A DNA stretch of 64,000 bases, from assembly GCF_033095985.1 (NCBI RefSeq), contig NZ_AP026802.1, forward strand, positions 496,001 to 560,000, written 5' to 3'. The position numbers and the translations under genes were made by a program. Source of the stretch: Xylocopilactobacillus apicola (GTDB lineage: Bacteria; Bacillota; Bacilli; Lactobacillales; Lactobacillaceae). Below, one piece after another: positions 8,334 to 18,406 of this stretch. Position 1 is the stretch's first letter; each line of letters opens with the position of its first letter. Below the pieces are notes generated by a model that was given only the letters and a program-made list of their open reading frames with translations, was not told where the DNA came from and ran no database searches.

Positions 8334-11051
8334 ATGAGAAAAAAAGCTTTATGGAAAGATCTTTTTGGATCTTTTAGTCATTCAAAAGGGCGCTTTTTTG
8401 CAATCGTTGGGCTCATGCTTTTAGGTTCGTTTGCGTTAGTTGGTCTAAAAGTAACTGGTCCAGATATGCGGCAAACGGGTGCTAAATATTTTCAAAAACT
8501 AAATACTGCTGATCTTTCGGTCATTGGCAGCTTGGGTATTGATTCTGACGACCAAAAGAAGATTGATCAAACTCCAGGGATTCATGAAATTGAGTATGGA
8601 TATTTTAAGGACGCAACGATCGATCAAACTAAAAATAGTTTTCGGCTTTTTTCTAAACCTAAAAATATTTCGAAATATGAGCTGATCAAAGGTCGTTTAC
8701 CCAAACACGCTGATGAAATTGCCATTGACGCGCAATATCAAGGACAATACCATCTTGGGCAAAGAATTACTTTTAATGAAAAATCAGATCCTGCAGGTCA
8801 AAAGAATCTAAAGAGACAAAATTTTAAAATCAGTGGGTTCGTTTCTTCTGGCGAAATTATTTCATTTGTTAACCGTGGTCAGTCCACGGCGGGTACGGGC
8901 GAACTAAAAGGCTACGGCGTGATTTTGCCGAGCAATTTTCAAAGTGATTACTACATGCTTGCTCGCCTAAGGTTTAATGATACCAGAAAACTTGATCCTT
9001 ATTCTGAGCTTTATAATAAGCGGATTGAAGCACATAAAACTGCTTTAAATGAACAGTTAAAAGGTCAGCCGCAAAAGCGTTTAGCTGCGATTAAAGAAAA
9101 ATCTCAGTCTCAAATTGATGAAGTTAATCAGCAAGTTATTGCGGGCAAAAATCAATTAGCGTTAGAAAAAATTCAGCTCACTCAGGCAAGTAAAGAGATT
9201 ACGGCAGCAAAGAACTCGCCTCTTGCCCAGACGCAAGCCTTAAATCAAAAAGAGCAAGATTTAAAATCGAAGGAAGAAGAGTTGAATACTGCTGAGCAAA
9301 AAATCAAAGCGACAGCTTTGAAAGTGGAGCAAGGCAGAGAAACTCTTAAACACTTGGAACAGCCCGTTTATACCGCTTATAATCGGCGAGATTTTCCAGG
9401 CGGTATCGGATATGGAATTTATGGCAATATTTCGCGGATTGTGGATTCGCTCGCTAATATTTTCCCGATTTTTCTCTATTTTGTAGCAGCACTTGTGACA
9501 ATGGCAACGATGACGCGTTTCGTTGATGAGGAGCGCATCAAGTCTGGGACCTTGAAGGCGCTAGGCTATTCCAACAATGATATCATCAAGAAATTTACAA
9601 TCTATGGTTTTATTTCCGCAATTTTAGGCTCGGTAATTGGGATTGTGCTGGGGCACACATTAATTCCCATCGTTGTCTATAACGCCTATTCCGAAGGTTT
9701 TACTGTTCCGAAAATTGAGCTTCAAATGGATTTAGGGATTACCTTGATTGCGTTAATGCTTGCAATCATTAGTGCAGTTATTCCAACCTATCTGGTGGCT
9801 TTGCGCCAATTACAGGAGCGACCAGCAAATTTATTACTGCCTAAACCACCAGCGGCGGGCTCAAAAATTATGTTGGAACGGATTCCGTGGATTTGGAATC
9901 ATCTCAAATTCTCGGCGAAGGTCACCGCTCGCAACATTTTCCGTTACAAAAAACGGATGTATATGACAATTTTTGGAGTGAGTGGCGCCGTTTGTATGTT
10001 ATTTGCGGGACTTGCAGTTCAGCATTCAATCTCTGGGATCAACTCACGGCAGTTTAACGAACTGATTCGCTATGACTTAATCGTTGCTCAAAATAATTAC
10101 GTCAGTGATCAACAAGCTCAAAAATTTGATCAGAAATTACAGCAAAAAAGTATCGATCAAAAATTGGCCGTTCACTATGAAGAAATGACGAAAGTTGCAG
10201 GCAAAAATGGTGACTTGCAGAGTATCACGATGATTACGCCGCATCGAGCAAGTGATTTAAATCAGTTCATCACCCTCGATCAGTGCCAAAATCATCATAA
10301 TATACCTCTAACCGACGATGGCGTTGTAATTTCTGAACGTCTGGCAAGCCTTCTTAATGTTAAAAAAGGTGACCAAATTACGTTAAAAGATGCATCCGGG
10401 AAAAATCGCTCGATGAAGGTGATAGGAATTTGCGAGATGTATATGGGTCATTTCGTCTTCATGAATAAAACCGCCTATCAGAAAATTTTTGCTCAAAAAT
10501 ATCAGGCAAATGCTGAATTGATCACGTTAAAAGACCGCTCACTTCCAAATGTTCAGCGTCAAGCAGCAAGTTTTATGAAGTTGGGTAGTGTCAAAGGTGT
10601 CGTTCAAAATACCGCGCTGATGAACGAAGTGAGCGTAGTCGTTAAAGCGCTCGATCAAATTATGGTGGTCTTAATAATTATTGCTGCGTTACTTGCAATT
10701 GTAATTATGTATAATTTGACCAACATTAATGTCTCAGAGCGAATTCGCGAGCTTTCTACCATTAAAGTACTCGGATTTTATAATCAGGAAGTTACGATGT
10801 ATATTTACCGAGAGACTATCTATCTTTCACTTCTCGGGGTGCTCGTAGGTTATCTGTTCGGTGAAATACTGCATCGTTACATTATTTTTGCCGTCCCACC
10901 CGAGGACGTGATGTTTAATCCAGCACTTAACTATCTCCCGTTTGCAGCTCCTTTTGTCGTAGTTGCTGTAATCACGGTAGTTTTAGGCATTTTAGTCAAT
11001 CGAAAGCTCAAAAATCTGGAGATGTTGGCAGCTTTAAAGTCGGTTGATTAA
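8334..11051 (+). CDS. ABC transporter permease with two FtsX domains
   Basis: A 905-residue permease. One N-terminal membrane helix (residues 20-40) is followed by an extracellular domain, a Glu/Lys/Gln-rich coiled coil (about residues 240-345), a first FtsX core of three helices (about 370-490), a helix near 555, a second extracellular domain and a second FtsX core (about 770-895). This layout matches large Firmicute MacB-like exporters such as those often annotated as putative ABC transport permeases of lactobacilli. It works with the ATPase just upstream. The coiled coil probably projects into the cell wall. Substrate unknown. Confidence 0.87.
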   Translation: MRKKALWKDLFGSFSHSKGRFFAIVGLMLLGSFALVGLKVTGPDMRQTGAKYFQKLNTADLSVIGSLGIDSDDQKKIDQTPGIHEIEYGYFKDATIDQTKNSFRLFSKPKNISKYELIKGRLPKHADEIAIDAQYQGQYHLGQRITFNEKSDPAGQKNLKRQNFKISGFVSSGEIISFVNRGQSTAGTGELKGYGVILPSNFQSDYYMLARLRFNDTRKLDPYSELYNKRIEAHKTALNEQLKGQPQKRLAAIKEKSQSQIDEVNQQVIAGKNQLALEKIQLTQASKEITAAKNSPLAQTQALNQKEQDLKSKEEELNTAEQKIKATALKVEQGRETLKHLEQPVYTAYNRRDFPGGIGYGIYGNISRIVDSLANIFPIFLYFVAALVTMATMTRFVDEERIKSGTLKALGYSNNDIIKKFTIYGFISAILGSVIGIVLGHTLIPIVVYNAYSEGFTVPKIELQMDLGITLIALMLAIISAVIPTYLVALRQLQERPANLLLPKPPAAGSKIMLERIPWIWNHLKFSAKVTARNIFRYKKRMYMTIFGVSGAVCMLFAGLAVQHSISGINSRQFNELIRYDLIVAQNNYVSDQQAQKFDQKLQQKSIDQKLAVHYEEMTKVAGKNGDLQSITMITPHRASDLNQFITLDQCQNHHNIPLTDDGVVISERLASLLNVKKGDQITLKDASGKNRSMKVIGICEMYMGHFVFMNKTAYQKIFAQKYQANAELITLKDRSLPNVQRQAASFMKLGSVKGVVQNTALMNEVSVVVKALDQIMVVLIIIAALLAIVIMYNLTNINVSERIRELSTIKVLGFYNQEVTMYIYRETIYLSLLGVLVGYLFGEILHRYIIFAVPPEDVMFNPALNYLPFAAPFVVVAVITVVLGILVNRKLKNLEMLAALKSVD

Positions 11052-11125
11052 AGCAAATTAATTTCCAGATTGGATTTTTTTTGCTACTATATAAAGCGAG
11101 GAAAGCAAAAGGAGGCGTAAAGCCG

Positions 11126-12814
11126 ATGAAAAAATCGTCAACAGTTGAAACACCAGCACTTTATCTAAATCATAATCGTCATATTGGAGTTATTAATTAC
11201 AGCAATGAATACTTTACTGATACTTTTTCGCTAATTAATAGTCCAGAATTCTTAGCGGTGGTTCGCTTGTTTTTGCAAAGTCGGGGACACAATGAAAGTC
11301 CAGAATTTGAAGATTTATCCGCTGAAGAATATATTGGAATCATCAAGGATGTCATGGTTGATCAGACCAATGTATTTGAGCGCTATAGCCAAGAAGAAAT
11401 ATTGCAAAGCGTTGAAGACCTATATTCTTTCTATCGCTCATTTCTCAGAATTGCGGTTGTAAATTTGCATGGTTCTGATGTGGTCGCAAAAAATTTCATG
11501 ATGATGGACAATCAATTTAATGATTTGATTATTCATTTTTACCGCTCGGTCGAGGAGAAACTGCAGGGCCATGTCAATCAAACATATCGTCAAGTAAGCG
11601 CCGGCTCTTCTGCTTGTATCTTAACGCAGTCGCATCAATGGCCCATTCCGGCGGGTTATGAAGCACTGGCTTCGATTCGTTTTATTGATACTTTAATGCT
11701 GCGCCCGCCAATGATGATGGCGACGCCTAGTAATAAGCGAGAAGGCGTCTTTAGCGCGGTACAGACTAATCCGGTTGAGAAGTTTACAGGTAATAGTGAT
11801 GAATGGTTCTGTTTCCCAGCTAAAATTGGTGAAAGTTTGGCTTACATTTATTTCCATCGGGATTATTTTGTAAGCGGCATTTCTTTGGCCAACTTGTTTG
11901 AAGTTGCAGATAGCAAAAGCGTGGAAGGCAAAAAGCCAGATTTAATTTTATTCTTCGGATTGGCTCAGACCGAAGGCGATACTTGCCATTATTATCACGA
12001 CACGGTTAACGATCTTTGGGTTGGTGAGGTTCCTTATAACGACAAGACGACTTATTTTGGCTACATGAAAAAAATGTGTCTAACTTTGCATAACTTGCAT
12101 ATGATTGAAGAACATAAATTGCCGATTCATGGTTCGATGGTCAAAATTAAATTTACGAATGGCAAAACTAAAACTGTCGTCTTTTTTGGCGATTCTGGCG
12201 CAGGGAAATCTGAATCCATTGAAGCGCTGCAAGAAGTGGCAAACGAGCAGATTATTCGCATTGAGACGATTTTTGACGATATGGGAAGTTTTACCCTCGA
12301 AGATGGCGTATTGTACGCGCAAGGAACGGAGATTGGGGCGTTCGTGCGGCTTGATGATTTGAGCTCGGCGGTTGCATTTAACAATATGGACCGGGGGATT
12401 TATCTTAATCCCGCTGAAAAAAATGCTCGCGTAATTATCCCAGCTGATTCATATGAAAATGTCATCGCTCATCATGAAATTGATATGTACGTTTATGCTA
12501 ATAATTATGATGACGAGGTCGGCATTCATCGTTTTACCGATCAAGAAGATGCAAAAAAGACTTTCGTTGCAGGGAAACGTAAAGCCTTAGGAACCACCGA
12601 TGAAACTGGCATGAGCACAACTTTTTTTGCCAATCCTTTTGGACCAGTGCAAGAAGAAGCCAAAACTCGGCCGATCATTGACGATGTTTTCAAATATTTA
12701 TTTGACCACGATATCTACGTTGGTGAAATTTATACGCATTTAGGCAATGATAAATCGCGCGATAGCTTACATGAGTCAGCCCGAGAGCTGCTAAAAGTTT
12801 TGATGGAATCTTAA
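11126..12814 (+). CDS. HPr kinase/PEPCK-like P-loop protein of unknown substrate
   Basis: A 562-residue protein. A P-loop FFGDSGAGKSES lies at residues 353-364 with Lys361; the form GDSGAGKSE is closer to HPr kinase (GxSGxGKSE) than to ATP-dependent PEP carboxykinase (GLSGTGKT), and a DDMGSF segment follows as a possible metal-binding site. Lactobacillus genomes often label such proteins phosphoenolpyruvate carboxykinase, but I cannot see the complete PEPCK active site. The first 300 residues match nothing I know. Start: ATG 11126 with AAAGGAGGCG upstream, rather than a longer frame from 11081. It is a single gene ending at a strong terminator. It may phosphorylate a protein or metabolite; this is inference. 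Confidence 0.7.
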   Translation: MKKSSTVETPALYLNHNRHIGVINYSNEYFTDTFSLINSPEFLAVVRLFLQSRGHNESPEFEDLSAEEYIGIIKDVMVDQTNVFERYSQEEILQSVEDLYSFYRSFLRIAVVNLHGSDVVAKNFMMMDNQFNDLIIHFYRSVEEKLQGHVNQTYRQVSAGSSACILTQSHQWPIPAGYEALASIRFIDTLMLRPPMMMATPSNKREGVFSAVQTNPVEKFTGNSDEWFCFPAKIGESLAYIYFHRDYFVSGISLANLFEVADSKSVEGKKPDLILFFGLAQTEGDTCHYYHDTVNDLWVGEVPYNDKTTYFGYMKKMCLTLHNLHMIEEHKLPIHGSMVKIKFTNGKTKTVVFFGDSGAGKSESIEALQEVANEQIIRIETIFDDMGSFTLEDGVLYAQGTEIGAFVRLDDLSSAVAFNNMDRGIYLNPAEKNARVIIPADSYENVIAHHEIDMYVYANNYDDEVGIHRFTDQEDAKKTFVAGKRKALGTTDETGMSTTFFANPFGPVQEEAKTRPIIDDVFKYLFDHDIYVGEIYTHLGNDKSRDSLHESARELLKVLMES

Positions 12815-12818
12815 AATT

Positions 12819-12866
12819 AAATCCGAAAACCAAAATTATTCGTCCAAGTTGGTTGACGGATTTTTT
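12819..12866 (+). terminator. Intrinsic terminator shared by convergent genes
   Basis: Outer stem AAATCCG with CGGATTT and inner stem AACCAA with TTGGTT, followed by a T-run. It overlaps the last codons of the convergent RpiR-family gene. Confidence 0.65.
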
Positions 12867-13672
12867 ATTTTGTTCAAAATCAGGTCGGGATTGATTGAAT
12901 CCTGGTGTTCCCAATATTGGTAAAGGAGGAGTTCCATGATGATAATCATCGAAACATTAGAAGTCATATCAACTCCCTGCACCGTAATTTCATCGGTGAA
13001 TAGGTAGAGATTAATATCGCTGAGATTTTGAATCGTATTATTATTGGCGCCGGTCACCGAAATGATTGACGAATGCTCAGTTTGGGTTTTAATGGTCTGA
13101 ATGATTTGAATTAATTCTTCATCTTCACCGCTATAATTGAAAATAAAAATCAAATCTTCTTTTTTGATATTTCGATAAGCCCACTGTCTTTGTTCGTGAT
13201 TATGGGGAGTTATCACGATAAAATCGTTTAAAGTATAGAGATATTCGATGTAGGCCGTGGTGTTTTTGCTTAGGCCCTTAGCATAGAAAAATAATTTGGG
13301 AGTAGAAGCTAACTTTTGACAAATTTCGGCCAGTTTTCTCTCGTCTAAGACCCGCACAGTCTCCTCAAGATTCTTAAGATATTCGTTGCGGTATTTGGAC
13401 TGTTTTTGAGTAAATGTAACGTTGTTTTGATTGGTTTCTTTGGTATTTAAAATCGTGTATTTAATTACCGTTGAAAATTCACTGTAGCCAGAAAAACCGA
13501 TTTTTCGAACAAATCTCAAAAATGTTGTTGTTGAGACAAAGCACTCTGCCGCAATTTCCCGGATGCTTTTGTGCTGGACTGCAACTAAATTTTTCACAAC
13601 GTAATCCAAGAGCGCATATTCGCTTTTGCTAAGTTTATTTATATGGGGTTGAATAACTTCAAAAAAATTCAA
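12836..13672 (-). CDS. RpiR/MurR-family transcriptional regulator
   Basis: A 278-residue regulator with an N-terminal HTH_6 domain (residues 1-77, with the recognition helix around FVSTTTFLRFVRKIGF) and a C-terminal SIS domain (about 110-250, including LFFYAKGLSKNT and LIFIFNYSGEDEELI). SIS domains bind sugar phosphates or related small molecules. It is the last gene of the agmatine cluster, 12 bases after the deiminase-like gene, and is the only regulator in the cluster, so it probably controls the agmatine genes; E. faecalis uses a LuxR-type AguR instead. The effector is unknown. Confidence 0.85.
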   Translation of the reverse strand: MNFFEVIQPHINKLSKSEYALLDYVVKNLVAVQHKSIREIAAECFVSTTTFLRFVRKIGFSGYSEFSTVIKYTILNTKETNQNNVTFTQKQSKYRNEYLKNLEETVRVLDERKLAEICQKLASTPKLFFYAKGLSKNTTAYIEYLYTLNDFIVITPHNHEQRQWAYRNIKKEDLIFIFNYSGEDEELIQIIQTIKTQTEHSSIISVTGANNNTIQNLSDINLYLFTDEITVQGVDMTSNVSMIIIMELLLYQYWEHQDSINPDLILNKIKNPSTNLDE

Positions 13673-13684
13673 TGTTAACCTCTC

Positions 13685-14773
13685 TCAATCTGGCACGCCA
13701 AGAACAACCGAATGAATGTTACCGCCACCTAACAATAATTCCCGTGTATAAACGGGTTCAATTTTTCGATCAGGGAACAATTGTTGGTATTGTTCAATCG
13801 CTAATTGATCGTTGGGATCATTAAAAATAGGGAGAATTACCGCATTATTTGCCAAATAACAGTTAATATACGAGGCAGTTAAACGGTCACCGGCTTTGCG
13901 AGGCAAAAGCCCATTTACGGGGTCGATGTATTTGTTTTCAATTTCACTTGCAAGAAGAATTTCTGGTAGTTGAACTTTGTGGATTTTAAAATGTCGTCCT
14001 TTGGCATCGGTGGAATTACTTAAAATGTCGGCTGCTTCGTGTGTGATCTGATACATAGGATCTGCACGATTTTTGGTCCAATTTAGAGCAATTTCGCCAG
14101 GCCGAATGAAAGTTGCCATATTATCAATGTCTCCGTTAGTCTCGTCCATAAAATATCCATGTTTCAGCCAAATAATTTTATTAATATTTAGATATTTTTT
14201 GAGGACTGTTTCGACTTTTCTTTTAGAGATTTGATTGTTTCGTCCCTCAGAGAGGACTGATTCTTCAACAACAAGCAAAGTTCCCTCGCCATCAGTTTGG
14301 AACCCGCATCCTTCTAAGACAAAATCCACGTCGTAGCAGTCTAGTTCATCTAATTCTCCTAATTTTTGTGCTACAAGGTCATCTTGATCCCAAGGAAAAT
14401 AAAGACCGTCGACCAAACCGCCCCAGGCGTTGAAATTCCAATTTACGATGCGATTTTTGTGGTTGCTATTAGCGACATAGGTTGGTCCAATATCTCTAAT
14501 CCAGGCGTCGTTGTAACTCATTTCGACGAGACGGACCGCTCTTGAAAGCATTGAACGGGCGTTTTGATATTGATCAGGCTGGACTAACATGGTTATTGGC
14601 TCATATTTGCTGATGATTGAAGCAATTTCAGCAAAAACTTTTTGAGCAGGTTTGCCCCCTTTGCGCCAATTATCAGGTCGCTTTGGCCACATCATATATG
14701 ATTTCGAATGGGGATACCATTCAGGGATTGCGAAAAAATGATCTTTTTTCGGATTAGAATTGATAAAATTCAT
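13685..14773 (-). CDS. Agmatine deiminase paralogue lacking catalytic residues (probable pseudoenzyme)
   Basis: A 362-residue protein of the agmatine deiminase (porphyromonas-type PAD) family, alignable end to end with the second copy at 15866-16963. The catalytic positions differ: the nucleophile Cys in GGGNIHC is Ser355 (GGGNIHS), the catalytic His of GHVDN is Asp215 (GDIDN), and the His of [10 protein letters not shown] is Gln159 (GCGFQTDGEG). The Asp of WIRD and Asp217 are kept. No frameshift is present, so it is a maintained protein, not a decayed gene. It probably does not deiminate agmatine; regulation or ligand binding is inference. The ribosome site AAAGGAG lies about 28 bases before the ATG, so initiation may be weak; the N-terminus aligns with the active copy. 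Confidence 0.85.
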   Translation of the reverse strand: MNFINSNPKKDHFFAIPEWYPHSKSYMMWPKRPDNWRKGGKPAQKVFAEIASIISKYEPITMLVQPDQYQNARSMLSRAVRLVEMSYNDAWIRDIGPTYVANSNHKNRIVNWNFNAWGGLVDGLYFPWDQDDLVAQKLGELDELDCYDVDFVLEGCGFQTDGEGTLLVVEESVLSEGRNNQISKRKVETVLKKYLNINKIIWLKHGYFMDETNGDIDNMATFIRPGEIALNWTKNRADPMYQITHEAADILSNSTDAKGRHFKIHKVQLPEILLASEIENKYIDPVNGLLPRKAGDRLTASYINCYLANNAVILPIFNDPNDQLAIEQYQQLFPDRKIEPVYTRELLLGGGNIHSVVLGVPD

Positions 14774-14874
14774 TACAAGAGGACTATAAGTTAATAATCC
14801 TGCTCCTTTCTAAAGATACGTGTCGATTTTAGTTTGAACTACATTCTTAATTTACGCAAGATTTTATCTAAATA

Positions 14875-14905
14875 AATAAGGCTGGACAGTTGTGCCAACC
14901 TTATT
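14875..14905 (-). terminator. Intrinsic terminator after carbamate kinase
   Basis: AATAAGG, one mismatch and TGG pair with CCA and CCTTATT around a nine-base loop, followed on the minus strand by a T-rich tract. It divides the agmatine genes into ptcA-MATE-aguA-carbamate kinase and a distal aguA-like/RpiR unit. Confidence 0.6.
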
Positions 14906-14914
14906 TTGATTCGT

Positions 14915-15853
14915 TTATTTTGCAGTAATTTTGGTTCCTTCAGATCCTTGAATAATTTTTGCGACATCTTCTAAGGCTCCAATGACTGCTGAATTGCCGG
15001 TTTCATTAACGAAATCAACGGCAGCTTGAACTTTAGGCAACATACTTCCTGCTGCAAATTCATGTGAATCGATGTGTTCTTGCAATTCACTTGCCGTCAC
15101 GTCTTTAACTTCTTTTTGATCGGGTTTACCAAAATTATAAAATACTCCGCCAACAGAAGTTAAAATAATTAATTGATCGGCATTAACTAGCTGAGCAATC
15201 TTTGAAGCACTGAAATCCTTATCAATAACCGCTTCTTTGCCGATCAGTTTATTACCTTGCTTCACAACTGGAATTCCGCCACCACCAGAGACGATCGGAA
15301 TAATTCCTGCTTCAACAACTTTCTGAATAGCTTCGTATTCATTAATAATTAAAGGCTTTGGTGAAGGAACGACCCGACGGTAACCTCGACCAGAATCTTC
15401 AACAAGTTCCCAGTCCGAATGAGCCGATTTCATCTGATCAGCTTCTTCTTTTGTATAGAAAGGACCGATTGGCTTAGATGGGCTCTTAAAAGCAGGATCA
15501 GTTTCGTCAACGATTGTTTGCGTTACAATCGAGATCACACTGCGTTTGATCCCATTTTCTGCTAATTCTTCATTTAGCGCATTTTCAAACCAATAGCCAA
15601 TGCTGCCTTGGGTCATTGCACCACATGTATCAAGCGGCATTGCTGGATTTGATTTACTATCTGAGTTCATCTGTTGGAGCAGTAAATTTCCAACTTGTGG
15701 ACCATTACCGTGAGTAATAATTAACTGATCTCCATTTTTGATGAAATTAATGAGTTCATGAGCCGTATTTCTGACTGCTTGCATTTGAGCACTTGCAGAC
15801 GCATCAGTGGAAAGGATTGCGTTGCCGCCAAGTGCTACAACAATTTTTGCCAA
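14915..15853 (-). CDS. arcC: Carbamate kinase
   Basis: A 312-residue carbamate kinase of the amino acid kinase fold, normal length. Seen are the N-terminal VVALGGNAIL, the ITHGNGPQVGNLL loop, the GGGGIPVV phosphate-binding segment and DKDFSASKIAQLVNAD. It transfers phosphate from carbamoyl phosphate to ADP, giving ATP, ammonia and CO2, and is the energy-yielding last step of the agmatine deiminase pathway (the cluster copy is often called aguC). It lies 12 bases after aguA. The symbol could equally be aguC. Confidence 0.92.
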   Translation of the reverse strand: MAKIVVALGGNAILSTDASASAQMQAVRNTAHELINFIKNGDQLIITHGNGPQVGNLLLQQMNSDSKSNPAMPLDTCGAMTQGSIGYWFENALNEELAENGIKRSVISIVTQTIVDETDPAFKSPSKPIGPFYTKEEADQMKSAHSDWELVEDSGRGYRRVVPSPKPLIINEYEAIQKVVEAGIIPIVSGGGGIPVVKQGNKLIGKEAVIDKDFSASKIAQLVNADQLIILTSVGGVFYNFGKPDQKEVKDVTASELQEHIDSHEFAAGSMLPKVQAAVDFVNETGNSAVIGALEDVAKIIQGSEGTKITAK

Positions 15854-15865
15854 ATTTTTTTCCTC

Positions 15866-16963
15866 CTATTTTGGGTTTGGAACTTGCTGAGTAATACAGT
15901 GGATGTTGCCGCCGCCAAGTAGGATTTCACGAGCAGGAACACCGACGATTTTACGATCAGGATAAGCTTTTTGGAGCGTTTCCTTCGCTTTTTCGTCGTT
16001 TGGATCACCAAATAATGGGAAGACAATGCCGCCGTTTGCTGTGTAGTAGTTAACATAACTTGCAGCCAAACGATCGCCTTCTTGGCGAGGCAAAGTACCG
16101 TCAACAGCGTCGACGCCTTCACTTTCTTCTTTGGTGATCAAGACTGGTTTTGGGACATAAAGTTTGTCAACTTGGATTTTTCTGCCTTTAGCATCAGTCG
16201 AATTGGTTAAAATATCGTAATTTTCTTTTGAAATCTCGTATTGCGGATCGTTTTCGTCGTCAGTCCAAGCCAAAAGGATGTGGCCTGGTTCAACATAATT
16301 AGCAATGTTATCAACGTGACCGTTGGTTTCATCGTTGTAGATGCCGCGTTTAAGCCAGATGATCTTCTCAAGGTTTAAGTATTCTTTTAGAATATCTTCA
16401 ATTTGTTCTTTGTTTAATTGAGGGTTTCTTCCTTGTGATAGAAGACATTCTTCCGTTGTAATTAAAGTCCCTTCGCCGTCAACGTGGATTGATCCGCCTT
16501 CAAGGGTGAAGTCATCAAGCCGATAGCGATCAGTTCTTTCAAGTTCAGTAACTTTTTGAGCAACACGATCGTCTTTGTCCCATGGGAAGTAAAGGCCATC
16601 AACTAAGCCGCCCCAGGCGTTAAAGTTCCAGTCAACACCGCGCATTTCTTTTTGGTCATTAACAACAAATGTTGGACCGCAATCACGAATCCATGAATCG
16701 TCGTTAGAAATTTCAACGACTTCCACAGCATCAGGCAGCATATGACGAGCGTTAGCATATTGCTCGTCAGATACGCCAACAGTTACGTGTTCAAATTCAG
16801 AAATAGCTTTTGCCACGTTCACAAAAGTATGTTGAGCAGGTTTTGCACCATCACGCCAGTTATCAGGACGTTCAGGCCATAAGATATAGACCCCTTTATG
16901 AGGTTCAAATTCACCAGGCATTCTAAAGCCATCTTTTTTAGGTGATGATTGTAAAGTTTTCAT
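15866..16963 (-). CDS. aguA: Agmatine deiminase
   Basis: A 365-residue agmatine deiminase converting agmatine to N-carbamoylputrescine and ammonia. All catalytic residues are present: Asp94 in DSWIRDCGP, His160 in [10 protein letters not shown], His216 and Asp218 in NGHVDN, and nucleophile Cys356 in GGGNIHC. Length and residue spacing agree with E. faecalis AgDI. It lies between the MATE gene and carbamate kinase on the minus strand with a strong AAGGAATC-type site. This is the copy expected to carry the pathway, unlike its neighbour at 13685-14773. Confidence 0.95.
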   Translation of the reverse strand: MKTLQSSPKKDGFRMPGEFEPHKGVYILWPERPDNWRDGAKPAQHTFVNVAKAISEFEHVTVGVSDEQYANARHMLPDAVEVVEISNDDSWIRDCGPTFVVNDQKEMRGVDWNFNAWGGLVDGLYFPWDKDDRVAQKVTELERTDRYRLDDFTLEGGSIHVDGEGTLITTEECLLSQGRNPQLNKEQIEDILKEYLNLEKIIWLKRGIYNDETNGHVDNIANYVEPGHILLAWTDDENDPQYEISKENYDILTNSTDAKGRKIQVDKLYVPKPVLITKEESEGVDAVDGTLPRQEGDRLAASYVNYYTANGGIVFPLFGDPNDEKAKETLQKAYPDRKIVGVPAREILLGGGNIHCITQQVPNPK

Positions 16964-17030
16964 TTTTGATTCCTTTCTTAAAAGATTATTATCGTGATTT
17001 GAGTTAGGTTTTTCTAAGGAGGTGGCAAAT

Positions 17031-18404
17031 TCACGATTTACATCTTAAGTTAATAGTTTCTTTTTTCCATAAAAACAGGGATATTCCAAAGACAATGATG
17101 TCAGCAATTGGTTGGCTGAACCATACGCTATTTGGTCCAAACGCTGCATTTAAAATGAGCTGCAATGGCGTTGCAATAATTAAGAATTTGATTACTCCTA
17201 AAAATGTTGAAATCTTAATCTTATTAATCGCTTGATAGTATCCAGCTAAAATATTAACCGTTGACCCAAGAGCGGTGCAACCGACCATAATCAAGGATAC
17301 TGACAAGGTGGTGTCGATCAATTTCTGATCTGTCCTTGCAAAAATTGAGATCAAAGGTCGTGCAAATACTGCGTAAAGTAAAGTGATCAAAGCAATGATC
17401 ACAACATTGGAAATGATACTGATATTTAGTAGTTGGCGATTCCGATCATAGAGCTTCGCACCATAATTATAACTAGCGATCGGCTGCATTCCTTGGGTTA
17501 GAGAAACGGAGATAATGTTTAAAATGTAAAAAATGTATCCGTTAACAATACCAAATGCTGCAACATCAACGCTATTACCGTTCTTGCTTAGGATGATATT
17601 CATCACCCAGGTAAAAATTGAACTGGAAATAGTAATTAAAAAATACGGGCTTGCAATTTTAAGGTCTTTAAAGATTGTTGGCCAATCAAATTTAAAATCA
17701 AATTTAATTTTAAGCTTTGTTTTTGAGAACAGAAAGTAAAATATTCCGCCGAAGAATAAACCGATGGCCATCGCATAATAGATGCCAACTGCAACAATTC
17801 CCCATTTAGCCACAAAAATTCCATAATACAATTCGATAATCGCAAATAATGCTGATAATGACATAATCCAACTGCTTAAGCCTGGTTTTTCATCGACTCT
17901 AAGCATGCTAACAATCATTTGACCAGTAATTGCAAAGGGATATCCAGCCATAAAAACTCTAATAAATGTTACTGTAGAACGGTGGATATCGGCTTTAGCG
18001 CCAAGAATTATCGCAATACTATCGGCGTTTAAACTAATGATCAAGGCAATAACGGTCGAGACAATTAAAGTGAACCAAAATCCATCGGAGAATATTTTTT
18101 GACAACGTTTAAGATTACCTCTGCCTTTATCAAGAGCCGATACAGTGCTGATTCCAATGCCTAAAGCTCCACCAAGCCCAGTATTTAAAAGCTCAAGTGG
18201 CATGATAACACTGACGGTAGCAAGTCCTAATGCTCCAAGCCCGCGACCGATAAAGATTCCTTCTAGAATAACCATGATAGCCTGGGCAACTTGACCAATT
18301 AATGTTGAAAAACCGTATTTTACGAATAATTTATTGATATTCGTAAAGGCAAGTTCTTGATCAAGTTGAGCTATATTTTCATTATCACCAGTGCTATCCA
18401 TCAA
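17031..18404 (-). CDS. MATE-family efflux transporter
   Basis: A 457-residue membrane protein with twelve predicted helices in two related halves (MatE domains about residues 25-190 and 250-410). MATE proteins export cationic organic compounds by H+ or Na+ antiport. The gene is placed between putrescine carbamoyltransferase (two bases upstream) and aguA, so it is part of the agmatine operon. The dedicated antiporter is encoded divergently; a MATE protein may give a second outlet for putrescine or another amine, which is inference. Confidence 0.88.
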   Translation of the reverse strand: MMDSTGDNENIAQLDQELAFTNINKLFVKYGFSTLIGQVAQAIMVILEGIFIGRGLGALGLATVSVIMPLELLNTGLGGALGIGISTVSALDKGRGNLKRCQKIFSDGFWFTLIVSTVIALIISLNADSIAIILGAKADIHRSTVTFIRVFMAGYPFAITGQMIVSMLRVDEKPGLSSWIMSLSALFAIIELYYGIFVAKWGIVAVGIYYAMAIGLFFGGIFYFLFSKTKLKIKFDFKFDWPTIFKDLKIASPYFLITISSSIFTWVMNIILSKNGNSVDVAAFGIVNGYIFYILNIISVSLTQGMQPIASYNYGAKLYDRNRQLLNISIISNVVIIALITLLYAVFARPLISIFARTDQKLIDTTLSVSLIMVGCTALGSTVNILAGYYQAINKIKISTFLGVIKFLIIATPLQLILNAAFGPNSVWFSQPIADIIVFGISLFLWKKETINLRCKS

Positions 18405-18406
18405 TA

